A stretch of 64,000 bases of DNA. Origin: Pedobacter soli (GTDB lineage Bacteria; Bacteroidota; Bacteroidia; Sphingobacteriales; Sphingobacteriaceae). The stretch lies in the NCBI RefSeq assembly GCF_900101435.1, contig NZ_FMZH01000008.1, positions 62,001 through 126,000 on the forward strand, given 5' to 3'. The position numbers and the translations under genes were made by a program. The notes under the pieces were generated by a model. The model made no database searches. It was not told where the DNA came from and saw nothing but the letters and a program-made list of their open reading frames with translations. This document shows, one piece after another, positions 26,712 to 35,486 of this stretch (the stretch's first letter is position 1; the number at the start of each line of letters is the position of its first letter).

Positions 26712-27500
26712 ATGTTAAAAAGAATCAGCTTTCCGTTTATAGTATTATTGGTTTTTGTATGCAATACGTTGCAGGTTAATGCTGCACAATCTGAATTTTA
26801 CCAGCTCAAAGTATATCATTTAAAAACAGAGGAGCAGGAGAAAACTGTTGATGCTTATTTACAAAAAGCTTATTTACCGGCATTACACCGCTGTGGGATA
26901 GCAAAAGTGGGTGTATTTAAACCTATTGTTAACGAAACAACTGCGGCTGCAGAAAAACTGATCTATGTCTTTATCCCTTTTAAATCTTTCAACGGGGTTT
27001 TAGCGCTCGATCAGAAGCTGGCTAAAGATGCACAATACAATGCAGATGGTAAGGAGTATTTAACGGCTTTGTATAACAATGCAGCTTATGAACGCTTAGA
27101 ATCTATTTTGTTAAAAGCTTTTGATGATGCGCCTCATTTTGTATTGCCGAAGCTAAAGTCTCCTATGGCCAAACGGGTTTACGAATTAAGAAGCTACGAA
27201 TCGCCCAGCGAGCAATATTTTCAGAACAAAGTAGAAATGTTTAATAAAGGGGATGAAATTGGCCTGTTTAAACGCTTAAATTTTAATGCCGTTTTTTACG
27301 GTTCCGTAATTGCCGGTAGCCGGATGCCCAACCTCATGTATTTAACCACTTTCGAAGATCGCGCCGACCGCGAAGCGCACTGGAAGGCTTTTTCTGCCGA
27401 CGATTACTGGAAGAAACTTTCTGCCATGCCGCAGTACCAGCACAACGTATCTAAAAACGACACCAGGTTTATTTACCCAACAGATTATTCTGATATTTAA
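26712..27500 (+). CDS. Secreted NIPSNAP-family protein
   Basis: 262 residues from ATG 26712 (the TTG at 26694 is rejected because of the -7 element just upstream). A signal peptide ends VNAA. Two ferredoxin-like NIPSNAP repeats follow: EFYQLKVYHLKTEEQEKTVD opens the first (~28-130), and RVYELRSYESPSEQYFQNKV opens the second (~160-262). The function of bacterial members is unknown; they are often encoded beside catabolic enzymes. The stop codon touches the stop of the converging receiver gene with no gap (27500/27501). Confidence 0.85.
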   Translation: MLKRISFPFIVLLVFVCNTLQVNAAQSEFYQLKVYHLKTEEQEKTVDAYLQKAYLPALHRCGIAKVGVFKPIVNETTAAAEKLIYVFIPFKSFNGVLALDQKLAKDAQYNADGKEYLTALYNNAAYERLESILLKAFDDAPHFVLPKLKSPMAKRVYELRSYESPSEQYFQNKVEMFNKGDEIGLFKRLNFNAVFYGSVIAGSRMPNLMYLTTFEDRADREAHWKAFSADDYWKKLSAMPQYQHNVSKNDTRFIYPTDYSDI

Positions 27501-27899
27501 TTACGAAAGCCATCTTCTTTGCAGTTGCGTACGACCAATCAGCTGTTCAATAGTAGCCGAAAAAGTAGGGTAGCCAATTGGTTTAAGCAATAGGCTGTCT
27601 CCGTCTGTTATCGCGTTTATGGCGTAACTGCTGTGTGCGGTAACAAAAAGGATGTACTTTACTCTGTTTCTGAGCATACGGGCCATATCAATTCCTGATA
27701 CTTCCATTTGTATATCAAGCAAAAGAAAATCTATTTTTCCGTAACCCCAAAAAGCAGCCAGGGCAGCAACCGGATCGGTAAAGCTACCTTTTAACTTTAG
27801 TTTTGGGTTTTTAGCTACATATTGTTCCAGGATTTTTATGCTCAGCGGATTATCGTCGACAATTACGCAGCTGTGTGTTTGTGGTTTGAATGGGTTCAT
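27501..27899 (-). CDS. Stand-alone response-regulator receiver domain (LytTR-type, no output domain)
   Basis: 132 residues from ATG 27899; a TTG at 27920 is the only longer choice. The receiver fold is complete: acidic pair D15-D16 in VIVDDNP, phosphorylation site D62 in LLLDIQME, T87 in FVTAHSS and K106 in LLLKPIGY. The look is that of LytTR-type regulators, but the protein ends about 25 residues after the receiver, so no DNA-binding domain exists. It may act by protein contact or as a phosphate sink. No histidine kinase lies next to it. It diverges from the GH31 gene across 440 bp in which I see no gene. Confidence 0.85.
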   Translation of the reverse strand: MNPFKPQTHSCVIVDDNPLSIKILEQYVAKNPKLKLKGSFTDPVAALAAFWGYGKIDFLLLDIQMEVSGIDMARMLRNRVKYILFVTAHSSYAINAITDGDSLLLKPIGYPTFSATIEQLIGRTQLQRRWLS

Positions 27900-28339
27900 G
27901 ACGGAGTTTTTTGTTAACAATTACAAATTACCTGCCACTTAAAATTTTAACCCTCAGGTGTTGTAATTGAGCAATTAAAGCATGGTTGAAGGGGAAGTTG
28001 AATTAGTTAGAAAAAAAGTGTGGAATAAATTCCCCGTTTTGGGTGATAGTTGTAGAAAAAAATCCACATTTTTTACTTTGCCAACCGGCCGGCCTGCAGG
28101 TGGTTTAAATTTTTAAGAACAGGTTATGCAACCAGCTGCATGATAAGATTTTGGTATGCTGACTGTTTTATACATGCATTTTCTGTAAAAAAGCTGTTTG
28201 ATCAAACGATTGCGCGGTTTTTGTGGCCTTAACAACAAGGGTTCTGTTGCAGGGATTACTAACTTTATGCCATAGCGGTTTTACAAAAGCCATTTTGTTA
28301 GCGGCTTAACACATAAGTTTTAACCAAATCAAACTCTTA

Positions 28340-31300
28340 ATGATCCCCAATTCCTTTTACAAGAAAAATAAAAAGAATATTACCCGGAAACGGCACAAAA
28401 GCGCTGTCCTTGCATCTGCCGTTCTTTTGGCTGTTGCACCTATATTTGCCCCGCCCGCTTTAGCCATTGGCATTAAAGCAACAGGCATCTCAAAAGAATT
28501 CAAAACAGATGCGATAAAAGTAATTGCTGCCAAAAAAATCAATCCAACCACAATCGAATTGTCATTATCGGATGGACAAACCTTGACATTCGATTTTTAT
28601 GGCGAAAATATATTCAGGCTTTTCGAAGATCATAATGGCGGTTTCATCAGAGATCCTCAGGCTAAACCCGAAGCCAAAATTCTGGTCGAAAACCCACGCA
28701 GGCCGGTTAGCAAATTAAACGTTACCGACGAAAACAATCAGATCAGTATCACAACCGATAAGATTAGTGTTCAGGTTGATAAAAATACATCACTGATTAA
28801 AATCATTAACCTGGCTACAAAAGCGGTGGTGATGGAAGAAACAGCACCTGTTCAATTCGAAAAAGCTAAAGTAACCCTTACATTAAAAGAAAATACAGCC
28901 GAATATTTCTATGGAGGTGGTGTTCAAAACGGACGCTTCTCGCACAAAGGAAAAAGCATCGCTATCGAAAACCAAAACAGCTGGACAGATGGTGGCGTAG
29001 CTTCGCCAACACCTTATTATTGGTCGACCAATGGTTACGCGGTGCTTTGGCATACTTTTGCAAAAGGCCGATACGATTTTGGTGCTAAAGCAAAAGGAAC
29101 GGTAAAACTGGCCCACGAAACCGATTATTTAGATGCCTTTTTTATGGTTGGCGATGGTGCAGTACCTTTGTTAAATGATTTTTATCAGCTAACCGGTAAT
29201 CCGGTGTTATTACCCAAATTTGGCTTTTATCAGGGTCACCTAAATGCTTACAACCGCGATTTTTGGAAAGAAGACGAAAAAGGAACCTTGTTCGAAGATG
29301 GTAAGCGCTATAAAGAGAGTCAGAAAAACGACGGTGGGATTAAAGAATCGCTTAACGGCGAAAAAAACAATTACCAGTTTTCGGCCCGTGCAGTAATTGA
29401 TCGGTATAAAAAGAACGATATGCCTTTGGGCTGGGTACTGCCAAATGATGGTTACGGCGCAGGTTATGGCCAAACCGAAACTTTAGACGGTAATATTCAG
29501 AACCTGAAAAGCTTTGGCGATTATGCCCGTAAAAACGGTGTGGAAATTGGCTTGTGGACTCAATCCGATTTGCATCCCAAGCCAGAAATAAGCGCTTTGT
29601 TACAACGCGATATCATTAAAGAAGCGCGCGATGCAGGCGTTAGGGTATTAAAAACCGACGTAGCCTGGGTAGGGGCCGGTTACTCCTTCGGACTTAATGG
29701 TGTAGCCGATGTGGCGCAGATTATGCCTTATTATGGCAATAACAGCAGACCTTTCATTATCTCTTTAGATGGTTGGGCAGGCACACAACGTTATGCCGGA
29801 ATCTGGTCGGGCGACCAAACCGGAGGTGTGTGGGAATACATTCGTTTCCATATTCCAACTTATATCGGTTCTGGTTTATCTGGTCAGCCAAACATTTCTT
29901 CTGATATGGATGGTATTTTTGGCGGTAAAAATCCAACCATCAATACGCGCGATTTTCAATGGAAAACCTTTACGCCAATGCAATTGAATATGGATGGATG
30001 GGGCGCCAACGAGAAATATCCGCATGCACTGGGAGAGCCGGTAACCTCTATCAACCGCAATTACCTGAAATTAAAATCGCAGTTAATTCCATATACTTAC
30101 AGTGTAGCGAAAGAAGCTTTAACTGGCCTGCCGATTATCAGGGCTATGTTTTTAAATTCGCCTAATACTTATACTTTGGGCAGTGCTACCCAGTACCAGT
30201 TTTTGTATGGCCCCAGCTTTTTGGTAGCCCCAATTTACCAGGAAACCAAAGCCGACGAGAAAGGAAACGATATTCGCAATGGGATTTATTTGCCTGAAGG
30301 TACCTGGTACGATTATTTTACCGGTGATAAATATACCGGAAACAGCATTGTAAACAGTTTCGATGCACCCATCTGGAAACTACCTGTTTTTGTTAAGGCA
30401 GGTGCAATTATTCCGATGGCAAATGCCAATAACAATGTTTCTGAAATTAATAAAGCCAGGCGCATGTATGAGCTTTATCCGGCAGGTAAAAATACTTTTA
30501 CCGAGTATGATGATGATGGCGCTACAGAGGCCTATAAACTGGGTAAAGGCGTTTCCAATGTAATCGAATCGGAAGTTGATCAGAAAAACAATGCTACCAT
30601 AAGCATTCAGCCTGCAAAAGGTGAATTTGAAGGTTTTGTTAAAGAAAAATCTACCGAATTGGTTATTAACGTTACCGAAAAACCAAAACGTTTGACAGCA
30701 AAAATCGGAAATAACAAAACCAAACTGGCGGAAGTGAGCTCGATGGATGAATTTTTGAAGCAGGATAATGTATATTTCTACAACGCAACACCAAATTTAA
30801 ACCAGTTTGCTACTAAAGGCAGCGAGTTTGAAAAAGTTGCCATGATTAAAAATCCGCAACTGCTGGTTAAACTTGCATCGACTGATATTACGGTAAACCC
30901 GGTAACAGTTACGGTAGAAGGATTTAAATTTGAGCCTGCAGATAAGCAACGCATTTCTGCCGGTAAATTAAGTGCTCCGTTAAATGCGCGCATTACCGAC
31001 AAAAATACCGAAGCCTACACGCTTAAACCAAGCTGGGGCAAGGTAGATCATGCCGATTATTACGAAATTGATTTTAACGGGATGCATTACACCACTATTA
31101 AAGATACTACACTGTTATTTGATGGTTTATTGGCCGAAACAGCTTATGCTTTTAAACTGCGTGCGGTAAACAAAGATGGTGTTTCAGACTGGACAGATAT
31201 TAAAGCTACTACCAAATCTAATCCGCTCGAATTTGCCATTCAGGGTATAACTGCCGAAACCACGGCCGAAAATCAGGGTGGATCTGGTATTGCCGATTTA

Positions 31301-32245
31301 TTCGATTTTGACGAAGGCAATATGTGGCACACCAAATGGGGTGCTAAAGCAGTGCCATTCGATATGGTTATCGACCTGAAAACCATTAACCAGCTTGATA
31401 AATTCCATTACCTGCCACGCAATGGAAGAGGTAATGGTAACTTACTTAAAGGAACTATATTTTACAGCAACAACAAAGAAAGCTGGACCACCGCAGGCAC
31501 TTTTGATTGGGCTAACAATGGTGATGTTAAAATATTCAGCTTCAATGGTCACCCAGGTGCACGCTACATTAAAATTTCGGTTGCAGATGGCGTTGGTGGT
31601 TTCGGGTCAGGTCGTGAGTTGTATGTGTTTAAAGTTCCGGGTACCGAAAGTTACTTACCGGGCGATATCAACAACGACCGTTTAATTGATAAAAACGATT
31701 TGACTTCGTATATCAATTATACCGGATTGAAAAAAGGTGATGCCGATTTTGAAGGTTACATCAGCAATGGCGATATCAACAAAAATAACCTGATTGATGC
31801 TTACGACATTTCGGTAGTAGCTACACAACTTGAAGGAGGTGTAAATAATGCCAAAATAGAGAAACTTGCGGGCAAACTACAAATCAGCACTACTAAACAG
31901 GCTTACAACAAAGGCGATATTGTCGAAATTAAAGTAAAAGGGGTAGACCTTAAATCGGTAAATGCTTTAAGTTTTGCTTTACCTTACCTGGCTCAGGATT
32001 ACGATTTTGTAGGTGTGGAAGGCTTAAATGTAAAACAAATGGATAACCTTACCTACGATCGTTTACATACCAATGGTGATAAAGTACTTTATCCAACATT
32101 TGTTAATTTGGGTAATAAAGAAGCTTTAAACGGTACCAGCGATTTGTTTACCCTAAAATTAAGGGCCAAACGCAAAGTACAGTTTAATCTTAAACTAACC
32201 GAAGCTCTATTGGTAGACAAACAATTGAATAGTATTAAATTTTAA
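28340..32245 (+). CDS. Multidomain GH31 glycosidase with FN3, F5/8C, dockerin-like and cohesin-like regions
   Basis: 1301 residues with a signal peptide (cleavage near PPALA-IG). The N-terminal beta-sandwich (~45-290) leads into the GH31 barrel. The likely nucleophile is D440 in LKTDVAWVG and the acid/base D492 in WSGDQTGG. A GH31 C-terminal beta domain, an FN3 domain (~895-960) and an F5/8 type C domain (~962-1100) follow. A dockerin-like pair of calcium loops comes next (GDINNDRLIDKNDL ~1105 and GDINKNNLIDAYDIS ~1145), then a cohesin-like beta-sandwich (~1175-1300). The nucleophile motif and domain order recall GH31 alpha-N-acetylgalactosaminidases, but I cannot confirm this; alpha-glucosidase or alpha-xylosidase are alternatives. 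It is secreted, and a terminator follows. Confidence 0.9.
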   Translation: MIPNSFYKKNKKNITRKRHKSAVLASAVLLAVAPIFAPPALAIGIKATGISKEFKTDAIKVIAAKKINPTTIELSLSDGQTLTFDFYGENIFRLFEDHNGGFIRDPQAKPEAKILVENPRRPVSKLNVTDENNQISITTDKISVQVDKNTSLIKIINLATKAVVMEETAPVQFEKAKVTLTLKENTAEYFYGGGVQNGRFSHKGKSIAIENQNSWTDGGVASPTPYYWSTNGYAVLWHTFAKGRYDFGAKAKGTVKLAHETDYLDAFFMVGDGAVPLLNDFYQLTGNPVLLPKFGFYQGHLNAYNRDFWKEDEKGTLFEDGKRYKESQKNDGGIKESLNGEKNNYQFSARAVIDRYKKNDMPLGWVLPNDGYGAGYGQTETLDGNIQNLKSFGDYARKNGVEIGLWTQSDLHPKPEISALLQRDIIKEARDAGVRVLKTDVAWVGAGYSFGLNGVADVAQIMPYYGNNSRPFIISLDGWAGTQRYAGIWSGDQTGGVWEYIRFHIPTYIGSGLSGQPNISSDMDGIFGGKNPTINTRDFQWKTFTPMQLNMDGWGANEKYPHALGEPVTSINRNYLKLKSQLIPYTYSVAKEALTGLPIIRAMFLNSPNTYTLGSATQYQFLYGPSFLVAPIYQETKADEKGNDIRNGIYLPEGTWYDYFTGDKYTGNSIVNSFDAPIWKLPVFVKAGAIIPMANANNNVSEINKARRMYELYPAGKNTFTEYDDDGATEAYKLGKGVSNVIESEVDQKNNATISIQPAKGEFEGFVKEKSTELVINVTEKPKRLTAKIGNNKTKLAEVSSMDEFLKQDNVYFYNATPNLNQFATKGSEFEKVAMIKNPQLLVKLASTDITVNPVTVTVEGFKFEPADKQRISAGKLSAPLNARITDKNTEAYTLKPSWGKVDHADYYEIDFNGMHYTTIKDTTLLFDGLLAETAYAFKLRAVNKDGVSDWTDIKATTKSNPLEFAIQGITAETTAENQGGSGIADLFDFDEGNMWHTKWGAKAVPFDMVIDLKTINQLDKFHYLPRNGRGNGNLLKGTIFYSNNKESWTTAGTFDWANNGDVKIFSFNGHPGARYIKISVADGVGGFGSGRELYVFKVPGTESYLPGDINNDRLIDKNDLTSYINYTGLKKGDADFEGYISNGDINKNNLIDAYDISVVATQLEGGVNNAKIEKLAGKLQISTTKQAYNKGDIVEIKVKGVDLKSVNALSFALPYLAQDYDFVGVEGLNVKQMDNLTYDRLHTNGDKVLYPTFVNLGNKEALNGTSDLFTLKLRAKRKVQFNLKLTEALLVDKQLNSIKF

Positions 32246-32267
32246 GCATAGCTAAATGCTGTCTCAA

Positions 32268-32302
32268 AGCTCCGTGGTCATTCACGGAGCTTTTGTTTTT
32301 TT
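32268..32302 (+). terminator. Rho-independent terminator after the GH31 gene
   Basis: AAAGCTCCGTG pairs with CACGGAGCTTT around a six-base loop, followed by TGTTTTTTT. It lies about 25 bp after the GH31 stop and separates it from the GH30 gene. Confidence 0.88.
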
Positions 32303-32362
32303 AGGGCAAAATGGTTGATATTAATTTAGTAAGTTGTAGGCGCAAATTATCCTCAAAACTCA

Positions 32363-33883
32363 ATGAAAAAAACTGCTGTCCTGAAGCCCTTGTTCATTCA
32401 TATTATGGTGTTGCTCGGCTGTACCACTGCTTTTTCACAACAAAAAACTGTAAAAGTAGAGATCGATCCGGCCGTCTCCTTTCAAACTATAGAAGGTTTT
32501 GGCGCATCAGATGCCTGGTCGTGCCAGTTTGCAGGGCTTTGGCCCGATACAAAAAAGAATAAGATGGCCGATTTGTTATTTAGTACTGCTACTGATGATC
32601 ACGATCAGCCGCTGGGAATAGGATTAAACATGTGGCGTTTTAGTATTGGCGGAGGAAGCGCAGCACAAGGTAAACTCAGCGATATAGGCGATGAATGGCG
32701 TCGACAGTATGCTTTTTTGCAAGCCAATGGTACTTACGATTGGAATGCCATGCCCGGGCAAACCTGGTTCCTGAAAGCCGCTAAAGCTCGTGGAGTAAAC
32801 CAGTTTATTGGTTTCGTAAACAGCCCAAATGTTTTGTTTACCAAACATGGCAAGGCTTATTCTACTGATGGAAAATGTAACCTCGATTTTGATAAATTAC
32901 CTGCTTTTGCAGCTGATATGGTGGCCACTGTTAAAGGTTTGCAGCAATCAGCAGGTATAAGCCTCAATTACCTGAGTCCGGCAAACGAACCCCAGTGGAA
33001 ATGGAATGAACATAATCAGGAAGGATGCCCTTACAATAATGCCGAACTGGCCAAATTATATAAGGGAATTAACCAGGCATTTGAACAAAACAAAATTACC
33101 ACCAAAATACAGGTAGGCGAGGCCGGTCAGCTCGATTACCTGTACCAGAATGGCGATACGTTAAAAGGCAATCAGGTGTATCAGTTTTTCAATGCTGCTT
33201 CTCCAAACTATGTTGGTAATTTGTCGCATATCGATCAATCCATATCTGCTCATAGCTATTTTACCACCAGTCCCGTAACTAAATTTATCAATACCCGTAA
33301 AAAAACGGCAGAAGCAGTTGCTGCGGTGCCTGGTTTAAGGTATTGGATGTCTGAATACTGCGTGCTGGGCGATGCTGTACTTAAAGGCGAAAAGCGCGAT
33401 TTGGGTATGGTCACAGCCTTATTTATTGCACGTTTAATTCACCACGATCTGGTGATCTCCAATGCAGCATCATGGCAATGGTGGCTGGCCATATCATCGG
33501 GCGATTATAAAGACGGACTGGTGTATATCGACAAAAATAAAACCGATGGCAATGTGTATGACAGTAAAATGCTTTGGGCACTGGGCAATTACAGCCGTTT
33601 TATTAAACCGGGTAGTCAGCGTGTGCAGGTAAATGCCCTTTCGGCAGATCATCCAGAAGTTTATGTTTCCTCGTACAGGCAAAATCAGAAACTGGTAACC
33701 GTAGCAGTTAACTCAACCAAAACAGATATCATGCTCCACATCGCTATAAAAGGGAAGGGGCACAATAAAGCAATGACCTACGTTACAGACTCAACAAATA
33801 ATTTATCGCCTTTTAAACAATACAACAGTACGAAGCAAATTTTGCTGCCCGCCGAATCGGTTACCACGATATTGAGTAAATAA
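32363..33883 (+). CDS. Secreted GH30-family beta-glycosidase
   Basis: 506 residues, signal peptide ending TAFSQ. The (beta/alpha)8 barrel begins with the GH30 hallmark IEGFGASDAWSCQFA. The acid/base E209 is in LSPANEPQWKW and the nucleophile E331 in YWMSEYCVLG. The side beta-structure of GH30 is completed by the C-terminal ~100 residues. The family includes beta-1,6-galactanases, beta-1,6-glucanases and xylanases. The form resembles the endo-beta-1,6-galactanase type, but the subfamily is not settled. It converges with the Crp-type gene 15 bp away. Confidence 0.9.
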   Translation: MKKTAVLKPLFIHIMVLLGCTTAFSQQKTVKVEIDPAVSFQTIEGFGASDAWSCQFAGLWPDTKKNKMADLLFSTATDDHDQPLGIGLNMWRFSIGGGSAAQGKLSDIGDEWRRQYAFLQANGTYDWNAMPGQTWFLKAAKARGVNQFIGFVNSPNVLFTKHGKAYSTDGKCNLDFDKLPAFAADMVATVKGLQQSAGISLNYLSPANEPQWKWNEHNQEGCPYNNAELAKLYKGINQAFEQNKITTKIQVGEAGQLDYLYQNGDTLKGNQVYQFFNAASPNYVGNLSHIDQSISAHSYFTTSPVTKFINTRKKTAEAVAAVPGLRYWMSEYCVLGDAVLKGEKRDLGMVTALFIARLIHHDLVISNAASWQWWLAISSGDYKDGLVYIDKNKTDGNVYDSKMLWALGNYSRFIKPGSQRVQVNALSADHPEVYVSSYRQNQKLVTVAVNSTKTDIMLHIAIKGKGHNKAMTYVTDSTNNLSPFKQYNSTKQILLPAESVTTILSK

Positions 33884-33898
33884 TTAAAACTTGAAAGA

Positions 33899-34519
33899 TT
33901 ATTTATGCTGTTGCGTTCTGATCCTGCTCAACGTTTCGAGGCGCATACCGATAAATGAAGCAATATATTTAAGTGGTACACGGTTAATCAGGTGCGGGTA
34001 GGTGAGCAAAAAGCGTTGGTAACGTTTTTGTGCAGAGGGCAGGCGACAGAGGTAAGCCCTTTCTGTAGCACCCTGGAAGTATATTTCAGTCATTTTGCGC
34101 CCAACATAATTCGCTATCGGGAAGTTTTCGTACAAAAGCTTCGACATTTCGTGCGGAATAGCAATGGCGAATACTTTATCTATCGTTTCAATATATTCAT
34201 CAGAGACTTCGTTCTCCCATAAATTTCTGATGGTACCCGCCAGTTCATTTTCTGCAGCAATCCAGGTGGTTACTTTCTTATTTCCCATTTTTAAATAACC
34301 ATGTACGGCACCTTCTAAAATGAGGTAGATATATTTGTTTGCTTTCAGCGGTGAGGCAATGTGTTTGTTTTTGGCAAACTCTACCGGAAAAGTGTACTCA
34401 TTAATAATCCTTTCAATTTCGGGATTAAGCGGGTGATAGGATTTAAAAACGGTAATGAGCGGAGAGAAACCGCCAAGCGCAGTCCATTTCGCCTCTCCAT
34501 ATTTGTTTTCGATATTCAT
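33899..34519 (-). CDS. Crp/Fnr-family regulator with cyclic-nucleotide-binding-like domain
   Basis: 206 residues. The N-terminal cNMP-binding-like domain (~20-130) includes YIYLILEGAVHGYLKMGNKK. The C-terminal helix-turn-helix is short (VPLKYIASFIGMRLETLSRIR), the reduced wing-helix form common in Bacteroidota Crp-like proteins. The phosphate-binding RxA signature of true CRP is not evident, so the effector is unknown. It is cytoplasmic. It stands between the GH30 and tRNA-Lys loci and converges with GH30. Confidence 0.85.
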   Translation of the reverse strand: MNIENKYGEAKWTALGGFSPLITVFKSYHPLNPEIERIINEYTFPVEFAKNKHIASPLKANKYIYLILEGAVHGYLKMGNKKVTTWIAAENELAGTIRNLWENEVSDEYIETIDKVFAIAIPHEMSKLLYENFPIANYVGRKMTEIYFQGATERAYLCRLPSAQKRYQRFLLTYPHLINRVPLKYIASFIGMRLETLSRIRTQQHK

Positions 34520-34747
34520 TTTCGGAAGATAGTCATAATTGCTTTACGCTTAAGTTTTACAACCAGAAATAGATCATAAAAGTTTGAGGAAGATTAAAAG
34601 GGCCTGATTTTTTTAATTACTGCGTTCTGCTTAATTATTAACTAAAAAGATGAAAAAAAATAAAATGGATAACCAGATGAATATGATTGGTTTAGCGGTT
34701 TGTGTAATTGGTTTTAGCGAAATAATCTCAAATTATTTCAATTCTGT

Positions 34748-34778
34748 TTTGGAACAATACATTTAATTTCTATCTTTG
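34748..34778 (+). promoter_or_regulatory. Promoter of tRNA-Lys (TTTG, 19 bp, TATCTTTG)
   Basis: TTTG at 34748-34751 and TATCTTTG at 34771-34778 are separated by 19 bp. This is the full Bacteroidota sigma-ABfr consensus. The tRNA begins 23 bp later. Confidence 0.8.
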
Positions 34779-34800
34779 CAGCCCCGCAAGGGGGATAAAT

Positions 34801-34873
34801 GATTCCGTAGCTCAGCTGGTAGAGCATTACACTTTTAATGTAGTGGTCCTGGGTTCGAATCCCAGCGGGATCA
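34801..34873 (+). tRNA. tRNA-Lys, anticodon UUU
   Basis: A full cloverleaf: acceptor arms GATTCCG and CGGGATC (one wobble), D-arm GCTCAGCTGGTAGAGC, anticodon loop CTTTTAA with TTT, T-arm with GGTTCGAATCC. The discriminator base is A, and CCA is not encoded. A terminator follows directly. Confidence 0.97.
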
Positions 34874-34877
34874 CAGA

Positions 34878-34906
34878 AAGCCTCACAGAAATGTGAGGCT
34901 TTTTTG
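34878..34906 (+). terminator. Terminator of tRNA-Lys
   Basis: AAGCCTCACA pairs with TGTGAGGCTT around GAAA and is followed by TTTT. It starts 5 bp after the tRNA. Confidence 0.9.
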
Positions 34907-34948
34907 TTAATAGCCGGCGATAATCCCTCTTTGATATACCTTTTTGCA

Positions 34949-35347
34949 TTTCAGCGCATATTCGCTGGGGTTCCGAACGCGGTCTTTCCTCCACTGAGTA
35001 TGTTCTTTCTCGACCTGAGCTGCTTTTTTGTAGTCCGGAGTATATTCGCCGGGGTACGGAACTACTTTTTAGTACCTCCGGGTATATTCGTCGATGTTCC
35101 GAACGTCGTCTTTCTCAGTCTGAGCTACTTTTTTGTAGTCCGGAGTGTGTTCGCCGGGGTTCCGAACGTCTTCTTTCTAGTTCAGCGTATATTCGCCGAG
35201 GTTCTGAACTCCTTTTTAGTACTTCGGAGTGTATTCGTCGAGGTTCCGAACGAGATTTTAGTACTTCGGAGTGTGTTTTTTCTACTTCCGAAGTACCTTT
35301 TAGTACTTGCGAAGACCAAATTAGTCTTCGCGAGTACTTTTAAATGC
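34949..35347 (+). repeat. Tandem array, 19 units of 21 bp, unrelated in sequence to the other two (array 3)
   Basis: Nineteen 21-bp registers from 34949 to 35347 without indels. Two unit classes mostly alternate. One is based on TCCGGAGTRTATTCGCCGG (for example 35033 and 35138). The other is based on GTTCCGAACG followed by a T-rich half ending TTTAGTA or TTTCTC (for example 35096, 35159, 35243). Units carry the small dyads TTCCGAA and TTCGGA. The plus strand is open throughout as hydrophobic heptads, but the only start is a TTG at 34904. I therefore call it a repeat, not a gene. It lies between the tRNA-Lys terminator and an LRR gene; 35348-35486 shows nothing else. Confidence 0.88.
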
Positions 35348-35486
35348 TAATGGAGGCTGTTTTCAAAAAATAGATCAAAACGGATATGAGCCCTATCGAT
35401 TGCTTGGACTCGACAAGTAAAATCTTGTGTCAAGAGAGATAGCTCGTCAAAGCGTAATGAATATGATCAATTAGGCTTTGATTTTA

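Noticed and set aside
34904..35350. 148-codon plus-strand ORF as a gene
   Set aside because: It starts at TTG inside the tRNA terminator, and nearly all of it is the 21-bp array. The hydrophobic heptads follow from the repeat; no promoter or domain.
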